Source: Levilactobacillus spicheri DSM 15429
Lineage (GTDB): Bacteria; Bacillota; Bacilli; Lactobacillales; Lactobacillaceae
NCBI RefSeq assembly: GCF_001435095.1
Contig: NZ_AZFC01000016.1
Coordinates: 137,332 to 201,331 of the forward strand
Length of the DNA: 64,000 nt
Direction of reading: 5' to 3'
The position numbers and the translations under genes are program-made. The notes under the pieces were generated by a model. That model searched no databases and was not told the DNA's origin. It saw only the letters and a program-made list of their open reading frames with translations. Shown piece by piece: positions 48,708-57,959 of this stretch; within the stretch, counting starts at the first letter, position 1, and each line of letters begins with the position of its first letter.

Positions 48708-48716
48708 TGCTAAAAT
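48708..48716 (+). promoter_or_regulatory. ABC-F gene promoter (extended -10)
   Basis: TGCTAAAAT on the plus strand, about 45 bases before the GTG start. No -35 at normal spacing. Confidence 0.6.
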
Positions 48717-48762
48717 AGAGGTTATTCATTATCACACGCTATCAATGAAGGAGGTAGGTCTT

Positions 48763-50715
48763 GTGATTCTGCTACAGGTCCAGCAAGTCGCCCGGCGTTT
48801 CGGCGCTACGGTGCTGTTTGAGAACGTTAACCTGGATGTCGCTGAGCACGGACGAGTCGCCCTCGTCGGTCGTAACGGCGCCGGAAAATCCACCCTACTT
48901 AAAATGATCGCCGGTGAAACCACCCCGGACGCCGGTCAAATTACGAAGAAACGGGGCCTCACGATTGGTTACCAGGCGCAAAACGCGGGCCTGGCCTCGA
49001 CCAAAACCGTGTGGAACGAAATGTTGAGCGTTTTTGCGAAACTCCGAGCAATGGAGGACCGCATTCACGAACTCGAGGCCGAGATGAGCGATCCGGCCGT
49101 CAGTGCCGACCCCGAGAAGTTTCAACAGGTCAGTCGGACCTACGACCAACTCCAGCAGGACTTCAGTGACCAGAACGGCTACGGGTACCAGGCCGAGATT
49201 CGCGGCGTCCTGCACGGGTTCGAATTCGACGAAGACTACTATGATAAGCCCATCACAGAACTTTCCGGGGGCCAACGTACGCAGCTGGCCCTGGCCAAGC
49301 TCCTGTTGGAAAGTCCCGACCTGTTGATTCTCGACGAACCGACCAATCACTTGGACGTGGAGACCCTGACCTGGCTGGAAGGCTACCTGCAGGGGTACGC
49401 CGGGGCCATCCTCATCGTTTCCCATGACCGGTACTTCCTGGATCATGTGGCGACCGAGGTCTACGACATGGCCCACCACGGTCTGACCCACTACCAGGGC
49501 AACTACAGCCACTTCATCGACGAGAAGGCCGAACGCCTGCGCCAGGAGTGGAAGGAATACGATAAGCAACAGACAGAGATTTCGAAATTAGAAGACTTCG
49601 TGAACAAGAACATCGTGCGGGCTTCGACCACTAAACGGGCCCAGGCCCGGCGCAAACAGCTGGAGAAGATGGACCGCATCGAGAAGCCCGAGGGGGACGA
49701 GAAGGTCGCCCGCTTCCGCTTCACGCCTCACCGGCAAAGCGGTAACGTGGTCCTCGACGTGGTCAACACCGCCGTGGGCTACGACGACCAGGTCCTCTGC
49801 GAGCCCATCAACCTGGACATCAAGAAGCACCAGGCCGTGGCCATCGTGGGCCCGAACGGGGTCGGCAAGTCCACCCTGCTGAAGACCATCCTGGGAAAAC
49901 AGCCGGCCATTCGCGGCCAGGTCATCTTCGGGACCGGGGTCGACACCGGGTACTACGACCAAGACCAGACCCTGCTCCACGAGAAGAAGACGGTCTTACA
50001 CGAACTCTGGGACGACCATCCCACGACCCCCGAAGGCGACATTCGCTCGATTCTGGGGAGCTTCCTGTTTACCGGCAGCGACGTCGATAAGGTCGTCCAT
50101 AGCCTAAGTGGTGGGGAAAAGGCCCGGCTCCTGCTGACCAAGCTCGCCATGCGCCACGACAACTTCCTGATGCTCGACGAACCGACCAACCACCTGGACA
50201 TCGACAGCCGGGAGGTGCTGGAGACCGCCCTCAACGAATTTGACGGGACGATCCTCTTCGTCTCCCATGACCGGTACTTCATCAACCAGGTCGCCACGCA
50301 GGTGGTCGAGCTCAGCCCGAACGGCACGACCCGCTACCTGGGGAACTACGACTACTACGTCGACAAGAAGGCCGAGCAGGACGCCTACGCGGCCAAGGAA
50401 GCCGCCGAGGCCGAGGCGGCCCACCCCACGGTCGTCGCCCCCAAGCAGACCCAGGTCGACTATCAGCAGCAAAAGGAGCGCTCCAAGGCCAAGCGTAAGC
50501 TGACCCGCCAGGTCGCCGCCCTCGAACAACAGATGGGTGACTTGGAGGCGCAGAAGGCCGAGATTGAAAAGACCATGAGCCTCCCGGAGAACTTCAACGA
50601 CGCCGGCAAGCTCGGCGACTTACAGGAACAGCTGACCAGCGTGACCGACCAGCTGAATCAGACCGAAGACGCCTGGACCAACCAAAGCCTGGCCCTCGAA
50701 GACTTCGACGACTAA
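48763..50715 (+). CDS. ABC-F family ATPase (YdiF/Uup-like)
   Basis: A 650-residue cytosolic protein with two ABC domains and no membrane segments. Walker A motifs are GRNGAGKST (about 36) and GPNGVGKST (about 365), with signatures LSGGQRTQLALAKLL and LSGGEKARLLLTKL. A linker rich in Arg/Lys joins the domains, and a C-terminal coiled coil follows (about 560-645). ABC-F proteins act on ribosomes to relieve stalling. The N-terminus ILLQVQQVARRFG resembles Bacillus YdiF, a housekeeping type, so a resistance role is not indicated. The GTG at 48763 has AAGGAGG upstream. Confidence 0.93.
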   Translation: MILLQVQQVARRFGATVLFENVNLDVAEHGRVALVGRNGAGKSTLLKMIAGETTPDAGQITKKRGLTIGYQAQNAGLASTKTVWNEMLSVFAKLRAMEDRIHELEAEMSDPAVSADPEKFQQVSRTYDQLQQDFSDQNGYGYQAEIRGVLHGFEFDEDYYDKPITELSGGQRTQLALAKLLLESPDLLILDEPTNHLDVETLTWLEGYLQGYAGAILIVSHDRYFLDHVATEVYDMAHHGLTHYQGNYSHFIDEKAERLRQEWKEYDKQQTEISKLEDFVNKNIVRASTTKRAQARRKQLEKMDRIEKPEGDEKVARFRFTPHRQSGNVVLDVVNTAVGYDDQVLCEPINLDIKKHQAVAIVGPNGVGKSTLLKTILGKQPAIRGQVIFGTGVDTGYYDQDQTLLHEKKTVLHELWDDHPTTPEGDIRSILGSFLFTGSDVDKVVHSLSGGEKARLLLTKLAMRHDNFLMLDEPTNHLDIDSREVLETALNEFDGTILFVSHDRYFINQVATQVVELSPNGTTRYLGNYDYYVDKKAEQDAYAAKEAAEAEAAHPTVVAPKQTQVDYQQQKERSKAKRKLTRQVAALEQQMGDLEAQKAEIEKTMSLPENFNDAGKLGDLQEQLTSVTDQLNQTEDAWTNQSLALEDFDD

Positions 50716-50726
50716 CGCAATCCGCC

Positions 50727-50764
50727 AACCGCCCCCAGCAGGCCTCTGCCGGGGGCGGTTTTTA
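50727..50764 (+). terminator. ABC-F gene terminator
   Basis: AACCGCCCCC pairs with GGGGGCGGTT and ends in TTTTTAATT, 12 bases after the stop. Confidence 0.92.
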
Positions 50765-50766
50765 AT

Positions 50767-50908
50767 TGAATCAGTGGTCGCTGGCGCGTGCTTCCGCTTA
50801 GCTGGACCGTGACGACCGTGGGCACGTCACCCAGTCTATTCGTCGTCCCCTGCTTTAGGATAAGCGAGTCAGGTTGATTGAAAAGACCAAATCAATCGGC
50901 TCGCTGGC
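50767..50908 (+). repeat. Decayed copy C of the structured element
   Basis: TTGAATCAGTGG, GCTTCCGCTTAGCTGGACCGTGACGACC and GGGCACG follow the reverse complement of copy B1 closely, then diverge. A remaining hairpin, AGCGAGTCAGGTTGATT with AATCAATCGGCTCGCT (about 50862-50907), sits where hairpin 2 would be. It looks like a degraded full-length copy. Confidence 0.55.
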
Positions 50909-51074
50909 TGATTTCGACGTTTCAATTAATCGGTTAGCTGAAAATGAACATTAAGCAAACACCCATATTCGAACGCGTCAAATTAAAAAGATTAGCCAAG
51001 AAGCATTCCCCCTTAGAAGGGACGACCACCATAATCATTGCAAGATTTCTCGCAATAATTAGCTAATCGGTAAG
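50909..51074. other. AT-rich intergenic DNA after copy C
   Basis: No gene and no clear signal. TTAGCTGAAAATG and GCTAATCGG fragments suggest further decayed repeat sequence. Confidence 0.35.
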
Positions 51075-51114
51075 AAAAAAGAGCGCCTGAGACTTTTTCG
51101 TCTCAGGCGCTCTT
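51075..51114 (-). terminator. Terminator of the tsaB-rimI-tsaD operon
   Basis: GAGCGCCTGAGAC pairs perfectly with GTCTCAGGCGCTC, with T-runs on both sides; on the minus strand it follows tsaD. Confidence 0.93.
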
Positions 51115-51145
51115 TTCATTATCTTGTTTAAGGACGTTTCGCCGG

Positions 51146-52189
51146 CTACTTCACCGGATTCTCGACCCAGTCGAATTCCAGGCTCGGGTCGGCGTTGAGC
51201 GTGGCGTCCGCGAAGACGTGGTGGCGGTAAGCCACCTCGGCGAAGGCGCCGATCATGGCGGCGTTATCGCCACACAACTTCAGCGGAGCCTTGACCAACC
51301 GTGTACCCGGTACCTGTTCCAGGTCGTGGTCCAAGCGTTCCCGCAGGCCTAAATTGGCGGCCACCCCACCGGCCAAGATCAGCTGGTGGACCGGGTAGTC
51401 TTTTAACGCCCGCAGCGTCTTTTCGGCCAGCACGTCGACCACCGCCTGCTGGAAGCTGGCCGCTAAGTCGTGCTTGTCCAGCGTTTCGCCAATCTGGTCG
51501 GCGTGGTGGGTGGTATTGATGAAGGCACTCTTCAGGCCGCTAAAGCTGAAGTCGAAATTGTCGTCCGTCTCCATGGCCCGGGGGAAGTGGAAGGTGTCGT
51601 GTCCCTGGTGGGCCCACTCATCGACCGTCTTCCCAGCCGGGTAGTTGACGCCCATCACCCGGCCGACCTTGTCGTAGGCCTCACCGGCGGCGTCGTCTCG
51701 GGTCTCCCCGATGATTTCAAACTGATTCTCGGCGGGCATGTAGACCAATTCGGTATGGCCCCCCGAGACCAACAGCGCCATCGCCGGAAATTCAATCGGT
51801 TCCACGTAGCGCGCCGCGTAAATGTGGCCCGCCATGTGGTTGACTGGAATCAACGGCAGATGATGGGCAAACGCCACCGTCTTGGCCGCCGTGACCCCGA
51901 TCAACAGGGCCCCGACCAGACCGGGACCGTACGTGACGGCCACGGCGTCCAGGTCGTCATAGCCGACCTGGGCCTCGCTCAGCGCATCCTTGATGCACAG
52001 CGTGACCTCTTCGATGTGATGGCGACTCGCCACCTCAGGAACGACTCCGCCAAACCGTTGGTGACTCTTGATCTGCGTCGCCACGATGTTCGATAGAATC
52101 CGATGGCCGTCCTCGATGACGGCCACACTGGTTTCGTCACAACTTGACTCAAAGGCCAGAATTAAATTTCGCTTTTCCGTTGGACTCAC
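51146..52189 (-). CDS. tsaD: tRNA threonylcarbamoyladenosine synthase subunit TsaD
   Basis: A 347-residue ASKHA-fold protein. The N-terminal [15 protein letters not shown] is the family hallmark, and the metal ligands His118/His122 are in NHMAGHIYA. With TsaB and TsaE it forms t6A at A37 of ANN-decoding tRNAs. The start is GTG at 52189; AGAGGGA is very close to it, so initiation may rely on coupling with rimI, which ends 7 bases upstream. Confidence 0.97.
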   Translation of the reverse strand: MSPTEKRNLILAFESSCDETSVAVIEDGHRILSNIVATQIKSHQRFGGVVPEVASRHHIEEVTLCIKDALSEAQVGYDDLDAVAVTYGPGLVGALLIGVTAAKTVAFAHHLPLIPVNHMAGHIYAARYVEPIEFPAMALLVSGGHTELVYMPAENQFEIIGETRDDAAGEAYDKVGRVMGVNYPAGKTVDEWAHQGHDTFHFPRAMETDDNFDFSFSGLKSAFINTTHHADQIGETLDKHDLAASFQQAVVDVLAEKTLRALKDYPVHQLILAGGVAANLGLRERLDHDLEQVPGTRLVKAPLKLCGDNAAMIGAFAEVAYRHHVFADATLNADPSLEFDWVENPVK

Positions 52190-52196
52190 TCCCTCT

Positions 52197-52799
52197 TCAT
52201 TCCTGAACCGACGAAGCCGTCTCCGGCGCCGTCGCCACTAAATCCAGCACCATGTCGGCCGCGTCTTCGTGGTCGCCAAAGTAGTACCCGCGCTTGATCC
52301 CGGTCTGCTCGAACTGCAGGTCGCGGTATAGGTGTTGGGCCTGCTGGTTCGAGACCCGGACCTCCAGGCTGACCGTCTTGTAGTTCAACTGGCGGGCCTT
52401 CTTGATCATGATGCCCATCAAGAAGCGGCCCAAGCCGTTGCCCTGTTCGTCGGGCAACACGGCGATGTTGGTGATGTGGGCGTCCTGGGTCCGCTCGTCA
52501 AAGGTACTGCCGATAAAGGCCAGCAGTTGATCGTTACGCCGGATGACCAGGTAGAGCCGGTCCTTCTCCCGCCGCAACTCGTTCGCAAAGGCCGTGGAAT
52601 CCCACGGGGCCTTGCCCGCGTAAACGGCCCGTTCAATTTCAATCATTTCTGGGATATCGGTGAACAGCGCCTTCGCAACGAAGTACGTGACGCCCTTGAT
52701 ATCCACCCGGTGGTTCTTCACGCCCAGGGTCTCTTCACGCACGATTTCGCGTTGACTCCCGAACACGCTTTTATACCAGGTTTTAAACTTTTTCAACAT
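52197..52799 (-). CDS. rimI: Ribosomal protein N-terminal acetyltransferase RimI
   Basis: A 200-residue GNAT enzyme. The core (about 40-190) has [13 protein letters not shown], the acetyl-CoA loop [15 protein letters not shown] (Q/RxxGxG/A) and [28 protein letters not shown], all typical of RimI. About 35 extra basic N-terminal residues ([13 protein letters not shown]) precede it, as often seen in lactobacilli. It lies between tsaB and tsaD and overlaps the tsaB end by 17 bases. Confidence 0.94.
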   Translation of the reverse strand: MLKKFKTWYKSVFGSQREIVREETLGVKNHRVDIKGVTYFVAKALFTDIPEMIEIERAVYAGKAPWDSTAFANELRREKDRLYLVIRRNDQLLAFIGSTFDERTQDAHITNIAVLPDEQGNGLGRFLMGIMIKKARQLNYKTVSLEVRVSNQQAQHLYRDLQFEQTGIKRGYYFGDHEDAADMVLDLVATAPETASSVQE

Positions 52800-53505
52800 A
52801 GGATGTGTTGTCCTCCCCGGGGTTCTTTGCTCGCCATTCCGCCTCCGCCTGCGTCAACCGCAGGTAGTTCGGCACAAACCGATCCACGTCCTTCACGGGC
52901 GCTAGGTCGCGGCCTAACAGGCCAATCGTCGCCACCTGCGGCAGGTTGAGCCAGGGGCTGACCCGTGGCGTGGCCGCCGAGACGGTCGTGTGGATCAGCT
53001 CGTCGAAGTGCTCGGCGTCCCCCAGGAACCAGATCGGCTCCGCGTATTCCTGCACGGCCTGTAAGAAGGCCGTCACGTTGGTGTGCGCGTCGGCGATCAC
53101 CGGTTGCGGGCGGCCCGCTTGGATCCGGTACAGGCCCGCGAAGACGTTTTGGTTCCGCGCATCGAACATGGGGGCCACCAGCGCACCCTCTACCGGCACG
53201 TTGGCCGCCAGGGTCGCCAGACTGGAGACCGCCACCAGGTCGATCCCCAGCGTGGCCGCCAGCGTCTTGGCCGTGGTCACGGCGATGCGGATCCCAGTAT
53301 AGGAGCCGGGGCCGGCCGCCACGACAACCCGGTCCAGGTCGGTCGGCTGCAGGTCGGCCATGCCCAGCAGGCGTTCAATCTCTGGTAACAGGTATTCCGC
53401 GTGCTTCTGGTGGACCGTTACCGTAATGGCGGCTAACACCGTCGTGTCATCTAAGACCGCGACGCTTAACGGCCGATTCGACGTATCAATTGCTAAAATC
53501 TTCAT
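52783..53505 (-). CDS. tsaB: tRNA threonylcarbamoyladenosine complex subunit TsaB
   Basis: A 240-residue ASKHA-fold protein: MKILAIDTSNRPLSVAVL start and the GPGSYTGIRIAVTTAKTLA signature (about 70-88). TsaB is the inactive partner that dimerises with TsaD. It is the first gene of tsaB-rimI-tsaD. Confidence 0.97.
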   Translation of the reverse strand: MKILAIDTSNRPLSVAVLDDTTVLAAITVTVHQKHAEYLLPEIERLLGMADLQPTDLDRVVVAAGPGSYTGIRIAVTTAKTLAATLGIDLVAVSSLATLAANVPVEGALVAPMFDARNQNVFAGLYRIQAGRPQPVIADAHTNVTAFLQAVQEYAEPIWFLGDAEHFDELIHTTVSAATPRVSPWLNLPQVATIGLLGRDLAPVKDVDRFVPNYLRLTQAEAEWRAKNPGEDNTSYVEKV

Positions 53506-53547
53506 CTGTTAGGTCCCCTTCAACGGATTCGTACCAAGGTCAAGATG

Positions 53548-53584
53548 TCAAAAGCGGTGTCTCCTGAGTCGCGATGCACCGCTT
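53548..53584 (-). terminator. Terminator of the tmk-fat operon
   Basis: AAGCGGTG pairs with CACCGCTT on the minus strand and ends in TTTTG. It separates the fat gene from tsaB. Confidence 0.72.
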
Positions 53585-53682
53585 GGTCTTGGCTATTTCT
53601 TTATCTTTATTGTTCATACCAGTTTAATATACTACCACAAAATGGTTGAAACGCCACCCACTTCCCCGGTTCCGGCCAAAAC

Positions 53683-54420
53683 TTAGGCCTTCCGCCAGGT
53701 GACCGTGGCCAGGGCCGCAATCGTGGCCCCCAGCTTGATTTGGTGCTGGGTGGTCAGATCGTGCTGAACGACTTCGCTGACCACCTGGTGGCCGTACTGG
53801 ACCTCGTTTTCGAACCGAATCCGGATATCGGTCGGTTCATGGTGCCGCAAAAAGTCCGCCGGCAGCGTGTCCAACAGCCAGTCAAAGTAGTGCGCGTTGT
53901 TGACGTGGCCGTTGTTGTCGATGTCAAAGTAGCGCACCGTGTACGGCTGCGTCCGAACCGTCGCGGTCGTGTCCAGCCGCTCGGGCCGGGGCAGACGCGG
54001 CAGTTTGCCGGTCTTTTCACTCTCGTAGGGCGTCATCAGTTCTTCGGGAATCGTGGCGATCTTGCGCGTCGCGTAGCTCATGGTCACCCAGATGCCCTCG
54101 GCGTAGGCCAACGTGTCGCCCTGCGCGTCGAGCAACCAGTACTCGCGGTAGGCGAAGTAGCGGTTGTAGGCCGTGGCCTTGGTCTTCAGGGTCACGACCT
54201 CCCCCGTCTTCGGCCGGCGCGTGACCTGCAGGTGGTACTGGGTCACGACCCAGCCCACGCCCAGACTGTTGACGAACGCGGTGTCCATCCCCAGCTGGTT
54301 ACTCTGGTCGTCCGAGACCAGCACCAACAGGTTGATCAGCATGGCAATCGTCAGGTGACCAGTGTCGTCGCTTTCGTAATAAACGATCCGGTGGTCTTCG
54401 TTGTATTCCTTAGCGCTCAT
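53683..54420 (-). CDS. Acyl-ACP thioesterase (FatA/FatB family)
   Basis: A 245-residue double-hotdog thioesterase. The N-terminal half (RIVYYESDDTGHLTIAMLINLL, then GVGWVVTQYHLQVTRRPKTGE) and the catalytic region in the second half (YTVRYFDIDNNGHVNNAHYFDWLLD, with the Asp/Asn/His set) match bacterial acyl-ACP thioesterases. It releases fatty acids from ACP. Its start overlaps the rsmI stop by 11 bases, so it is the last gene of the tmk-yaaQ-holB-yabA-rsmI unit. Confidence 0.9.
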   Translation of the reverse strand: MSAKEYNEDHRIVYYESDDTGHLTIAMLINLLVLVSDDQSNQLGMDTAFVNSLGVGWVVTQYHLQVTRRPKTGEVVTLKTKATAYNRYFAYREYWLLDAQGDTLAYAEGIWVTMSYATRKIATIPEELMTPYESEKTGKLPRLPRPERLDTTATVRTQPYTVRYFDIDNNGHVNNAHYFDWLLDTLPADFLRHHEPTDIRIRFENEVQYGHQVVSEVVQHDLTTQHQIKLGATIAALATVTWRKA

Positions 54421-55306
54421 GGGTGGCGTCCTCCTCGTCCAAGTGATGATAAATGCGGTAGACTTCCTGCTTCTTCATCTTTCGGAGGTTAGCGACCTCC
54501 TTGATGGCGGCGTTGGGCTTCTCACCGGCGGCAATCAGCCGGTCGACCTGCACCGTGACCGGCTCGCTCAGATCGACGGTCGGCGTATCGCTGGTCGGGG
54601 CGGGATTCCCGCTGACCAGGACCACGAACTCCCCGCGGACCTGGTCGGTGGCGGCCCACTCGGCCAGCTCACTGAGGCTGCCGCGCAAGAACTCTTCGTA
54701 GCGCTTGGTTAGTTCCCGGCACAAAACGGCGGGCCGGTCGGCGCCCAAGCCCGTCGCCAGGTTGGCCAGGGTCTTCTTCAAGCGGTGCGGGGCCTCGTAG
54801 AAGATCAGCGTTTCCGGCCGCTCTTCCAGCTCGGCAATCTCCGCGCGTTGGTCCTTGGGTTTCCGATCCAAAAAGCCGTAAAAGTAAAACGGCTGCGGGG
54901 CGAGTCCGGAGGCAATCAACGCGGTCAAGCCCGCGTTCGCCCCGGGTAACGGCGCGACCGGAATGCCGGCCTGGGCACAGGCCACGACCAATTCGTGGCC
55001 CGGGTCGCTGATGGACGGCATCCCGGCGTCACTGACCTGGGCGATCTGCATGCCCGCCTGTAACTTCTGCAGCAACTGGGGAATCCGCTCCTGCGTGTTG
55101 TGTTCGTGAAAACTGATTTGTTTGGTGGTGATGTCGAAGTGGTTCAGGAGTTTCTGGGTGTTCCGGGTATCCTCCGCGGCAATCAGGTCCACGTCCTGCA
55201 GGGTCTTAACGGCCCGAAAGGTCATGTCGTCGAGATTACCGATCGGCGTCGGTACCAGGTAGAGCCGCCCCTGTTCGGCGTTTTGAAAACTTCGTTGTCG
55301 TTCCAT
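54410..55306 (-). CDS. rsmI: 16S rRNA (cytidine1402-2'-O)-methyltransferase RsmI
   Basis: A 298-residue SAM-dependent enzyme of the tetrapyrrole-methylase fold. Signature parts are GRLYLVPTPIGNLDD, AAEDTRNTQKLL, QVSDAGMPSISDPG and LPGANAGLTALIASG. It methylates C1402 of 16S rRNA and tunes decoding. It follows yabA by 9 bases, with SD GGAGG. Confidence 0.97.
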   Translation of the reverse strand: MERQRSFQNAEQGRLYLVPTPIGNLDDMTFRAVKTLQDVDLIAAEDTRNTQKLLNHFDITTKQISFHEHNTQERIPQLLQKLQAGMQIAQVSDAGMPSISDPGHELVVACAQAGIPVAPLPGANAGLTALIASGLAPQPFYFYGFLDRKPKDQRAEIAELEERPETLIFYEAPHRLKKTLANLATGLGADRPAVLCRELTKRYEEFLRGSLSELAEWAATDQVRGEFVVLVSGNPAPTSDTPTVDLSEPVTVQVDRLIAAGEKPNAAIKEVANLRKMKKQEVYRIYHHLDEEDATHER

Positions 55307-55315
55307 GACGGCCTC

Positions 55316-55654
55316 CTATTGATCGCGATAAATAACTTCTAAACAAAAGGCACATTCTTCGTCCTGCTTGCGCCGCGTGCCGTAGAATTCCCGACAAACG
55401 TGAAAGCCCTCTTCGTAGAGCTTTTCCAGGATCTGCCGCGACTTCGATAACCCCTGCTGGGTCTCGGGCGCTTCGGGCAAGGTCTTCTGGAGTTCTCGTA
55501 AGAGGTCGCGCAGGTGTTGGTTTTCGATTTCAAGTTCGGCGTTTTGCTCAAAGACCTTGGTTAACTCCGCCTGCAAGTCAGCGAACTGGGTGAGCGTCGC
55601 GTCCAGCTGCCCCTTGATGTCCTTTAGTTGATCGTAGACTGCTTGTTTATCCAA
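55316..55654 (-). CDS. yabA: Replication initiation control protein YabA
   Basis: A 112-residue protein. The N-terminal half is a leucine-rich coiled coil (LDATLTQFADLQAELTKVFEQN). The C-terminal zinc domain has HVC and CAFC near 97-108. YabA binds DnaA and DnaN and limits over-initiation. It lies between holB and rsmI as in other Firmicutes; the yaaT gene often found between holB and yabA is missing here. Confidence 0.95.
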   Translation of the reverse strand: MDKQAVYDQLKDIKGQLDATLTQFADLQAELTKVFEQNAELEIENQHLRDLLRELQKTLPEAPETQQGLSKSRQILEKLYEEGFHVCREFYGTRRKQDEECAFCLEVIYRDQ

Positions 55655-55681
55655 ACTGCCGTCCCTCCTTTATGAGCGCGG

Positions 55682-56698
55682 TTAGTGACTGATTTGGGCC
55701 AAGATCTCTAACGTCAAGGCCTCTAAGATGTTTTGAAAATTCAGGTTGCCGGCCAATTGCCCGTGGGTGGCCAGTACCAGCGTCATGATGGCCAGCAGCC
55801 GGTCGATGGGCAGGCGCTGGGCAATCTGGGCGCTCACTTGGGCCACCTGAGGATAAGCTAGGTCGGAACTGGGCAGCGCGGCGGTCTGCTGGCGCAAGGC
55901 GTCGTGCCAGATCTGGACCAGCATGTCGAGCACCAGCCGCTGCCGGTCGCGCGTGGCGGCCAGGGGCACCAGCTCGGTCTGAACACGGACAAAGGCCCGT
56001 TCGTCATTTTGGCAGCAGGCCGTGAACCAGTGCTCGATACTGGTCTGGGCGGTGCCCAACCAATCGTCGGCGATCAGGTCGTTGGCCGCGGACACGCTTT
56101 CGGTCAGGTTGGCCAACAGGTAGCGTTGACTCGGGGCGACCCCCGCCTGCGCCAGTGCGTCCGCCAACTTCTTGGGCGGGACCGGCAATAGGTCCACAAT
56201 CTGGGTCCGCGACAGGATCGTCGGCAGGATCAGATTCTTGTTGGCCGTCAGTAACAGCGCGACCGTGTTGCCGACCGGCTCCTCAATGAATTTTAACAGA
56301 CTATTGGCCGCACCGGTGGTCATCCGTTCCATTTGGTCAATAATAAAAATCTTCTGGTTCCCCTCGACCGCGCTCTTGGTGAACTCGGACTTCAGGTACC
56401 GGACCTGGTCGACCTTGATACGTTGCCCGTCCGGCACCACCCTGACCACGTCGGGATGGTCCCCAGCCATGATGCGCCGGCACTCGGCACACTGACCACA
56501 GGGCAAGCCGTCCGCCCCGACGTTTTGGCAAAAGAGCCGCAGCGCCACGGTCTGGGCCAAAGCCTGCCGCCCGATGCCATCCATCCCGTTAAACAGGTAG
56601 GCGTGGGCCAAGCGGTGCGTGGCGATGAGCCCCATGAAGTGGTCCACTAGTTGTGGTTGCAGGCGCTGAGCCTGGGTGATGGGTGTCTCTTCGGTCAT
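55682..56698 (-). CDS. holB: DNA polymerase III subunit delta'
   Basis: A 338-residue AAA+ clamp-loader subunit. The N-terminus has a degenerate P-loop (GMDGIGRQAL, with Arg for the Walker lysine, as usual for delta'), a zinc motif (CQNVG...CGQCAECRR) and the sensor FIIDQMERMT. It forms the clamp loader with DnaX and HolA. SD GGAGG. It follows yaaQ by 9 bases. Confidence 0.95.
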   Translation of the reverse strand: MTEETPITQAQRLQPQLVDHFMGLIATHRLAHAYLFNGMDGIGRQALAQTVALRLFCQNVGADGLPCGQCAECRRIMAGDHPDVVRVVPDGQRIKVDQVRYLKSEFTKSAVEGNQKIFIIDQMERMTTGAANSLLKFIEEPVGNTVALLLTANKNLILPTILSRTQIVDLLPVPPKKLADALAQAGVAPSQRYLLANLTESVSAANDLIADDWLGTAQTSIEHWFTACCQNDERAFVRVQTELVPLAATRDRQRLVLDMLVQIWHDALRQQTAALPSSDLAYPQVAQVSAQIAQRLPIDRLLAIMTLVLATHGQLAGNLNFQNILEALTLEILAQISH

Positions 56699-56707
56699 GC
56701 CGGCCTC

Positions 56708-57037
56708 CTAAAATTGGTGAAACTGGTCAACGGGCAAGACGAAGACCGTCGCCCCGCCGACCTGGACCTCGACCGGATACGACGAGGTGTTGTCGAGTTG
56801 GGCGTCCAAGTTGACCGGCGGCGTCATGAACTGTTGCCGGGTGTGGCTGGTGGTCTTGATGAGTTCTAATACCTCGTCGACCCGGTCGTCTTCGAGACCA
56901 ATCATGAACGTGGTGTTTCCGGACTTTAAAAAGCCCCCGGTCGTCGACAGCCGCGTCGCCCGAATATCGTGGTCGATGAACTGGTTGCTGAGCCGGTTGG
57001 CGTCCTTATCCTGAATGATGGCGATGAGTAATTTCAT
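56708..57037 (-). CDS. darA: Cyclic-di-AMP receptor protein (YaaQ/DarA/PstA-like PII-fold)
   Basis: A 109-residue PII-like protein. MKLLIAIIQDKDANRLSNQFI at the N-terminus and TRLSTTGGFLKSGNTTFMIG are family hallmarks. In Bacillus and Listeria it forms a trimer that binds c-di-AMP; downstream targets are little known. It is 18 bases after tmk. Together with kimA in this window it points to c-di-AMP signalling in this organism. Confidence 0.93.
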   Translation of the reverse strand: MKLLIAIIQDKDANRLSNQFIDHDIRATRLSTTGGFLKSGNTTFMIGLEDDRVDEVLELIKTTSHTRQQFMTPPVNLDAQLDNTSSYPVEVQVGGATVFVLPVDQFHQF

Positions 57038-57054
57038 AGTATGGTGTTCCTCCC

Positions 57055-57723
57055 TTAATTGCCGGTGGTAAAGTAGTCGCCCGCGCTGTGCTTGATCAAC
57101 GCCAACGCCGCGGTCACGACTTGGTCGGGTGTCTGGGTCGCGTCGACCAGCTTGATGCGGTCCGGATGGGCTTGTTGCAGCCGCAGGTACGCGGCCCGAA
57201 CCCGGTCGTGAAAGGCCGTCTTCTCAACGTCCAGCCGGTCGACCTTTTGGGGGTCCCGGTGGTCTTGAATCCGTTGCAGCCCCACCTCGGCGGGAACGTC
57301 GAAGTAGATGGTCAGCGCGGGTAACAGGCCGTCGGTGGCGAATTCGTTCATCTGCGCCACGGCCGCCTCCCCAATCTGACGTCCCGCGCCCTGATAGGCC
57401 ACGGAGCTGTCCACGTACCGGTCACACAGCACCAGGTTCCCCGCTTTGAGCGCGGGCAGAATGGTCTCGGCCAGGTGCTGCCGCCGGGCCGCCGCGTACA
57501 GGAGCGCCTCGGTGCGGTAGTCCATGGCCGTGTTGGCCCGGTCTAAAATAATGGCCCGAATGCTCTCGGAGATCGGGTTGCCCCCGGGTTCCCGGGTAAC
57601 CGTCAACCGGTCGCCCAACTGCGGCGTCAGCGCCGCGGTGATGGCTTTGAGGGCGCTGGTCTTCCCGGCACCATCCGGTCCTTCAAAACTGATAAACGTT
57701 CCTGTCAAAATTCTCGACCCCAT
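57055..57723 (-). CDS. tmk: Thymidylate kinase
   Basis: A 222-residue kinase. The P-loop is SFEGPDGAGKTSAL near residue 8-20, followed by TREPGGNPISE, ALLYAAARRQHLAE (LID-type) and DRYVDSSVAYQGAGR. It phosphorylates dTMP. A longer reading exists but would cross the promoter at 57781-57809 and a terminator, so the start must be downstream of about 57774. The ATG at 57723 is used; a TTG 15 bases further in is an alternative because the SD is weak. It is the first gene of the operon. Confidence 0.93.
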   Translation of the reverse strand: MGSRILTGTFISFEGPDGAGKTSALKAITAALTPQLGDRLTVTREPGGNPISESIRAIILDRANTAMDYRTEALLYAAARRQHLAETILPALKAGNLVLCDRYVDSSVAYQGAGRQIGEAAVAQMNEFATDGLLPALTIYFDVPAEVGLQRIQDHRDPQKVDRLDVEKTAFHDRVRAAYLRLQQAHPDRIKLVDATQTPDQVVTAALALIKHSAGDYFTTGN

Positions 57724-57780
57724 TTTTCCCAATAATTTCTCGTGCGTTAGCTTCATATTATTGTCTTTGTCAATAGATAC

Positions 57781-57809
57781 ATTGTACTTTAATTCAGAAT
57801 TGATGTCTA
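57781..57809 (-). promoter_or_regulatory. tmk operon promoter
   Basis: TAGACA, a 17-base spacer and TACAAT on the minus strand, 5 of 6 matches in each hexamer. It lies just downstream of a terminator. Confidence 0.82.
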
Positions 57810-57835
57810 TTTGCGAGCGCACCGAAAACGCCATC

Positions 57836-57873
57836 AAAAATGGGTTCAAGACCCCGTCTTCAACCCATTTTTC
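57836..57873. terminator. Bidirectional terminator upstream of tmk
   Basis: AAAAATGGGTTCAAGAC pairs with GTCTTCAACCCATTTTT, one mismatch, with T/A runs on both sides. It insulates the tmk promoter from the structured-element region and the Pss-like operon. Confidence 0.88.
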
Positions 57874-57959
57874 CCAAATTATTCATTTGCCTACGTTAGG
57901 CGGTTATTGTCGCTACACTCCGGCGAGCAAGATGGTCGCCAGTTACGGCCCGGGTCGCC

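Noticed and set aside
57724-57849. A longer thymidylate kinase reading starting at 57849.
   Set aside because: It would start upstream of a strong promoter and inside a terminator hairpin, and it adds 42 residues that do not belong to the family.
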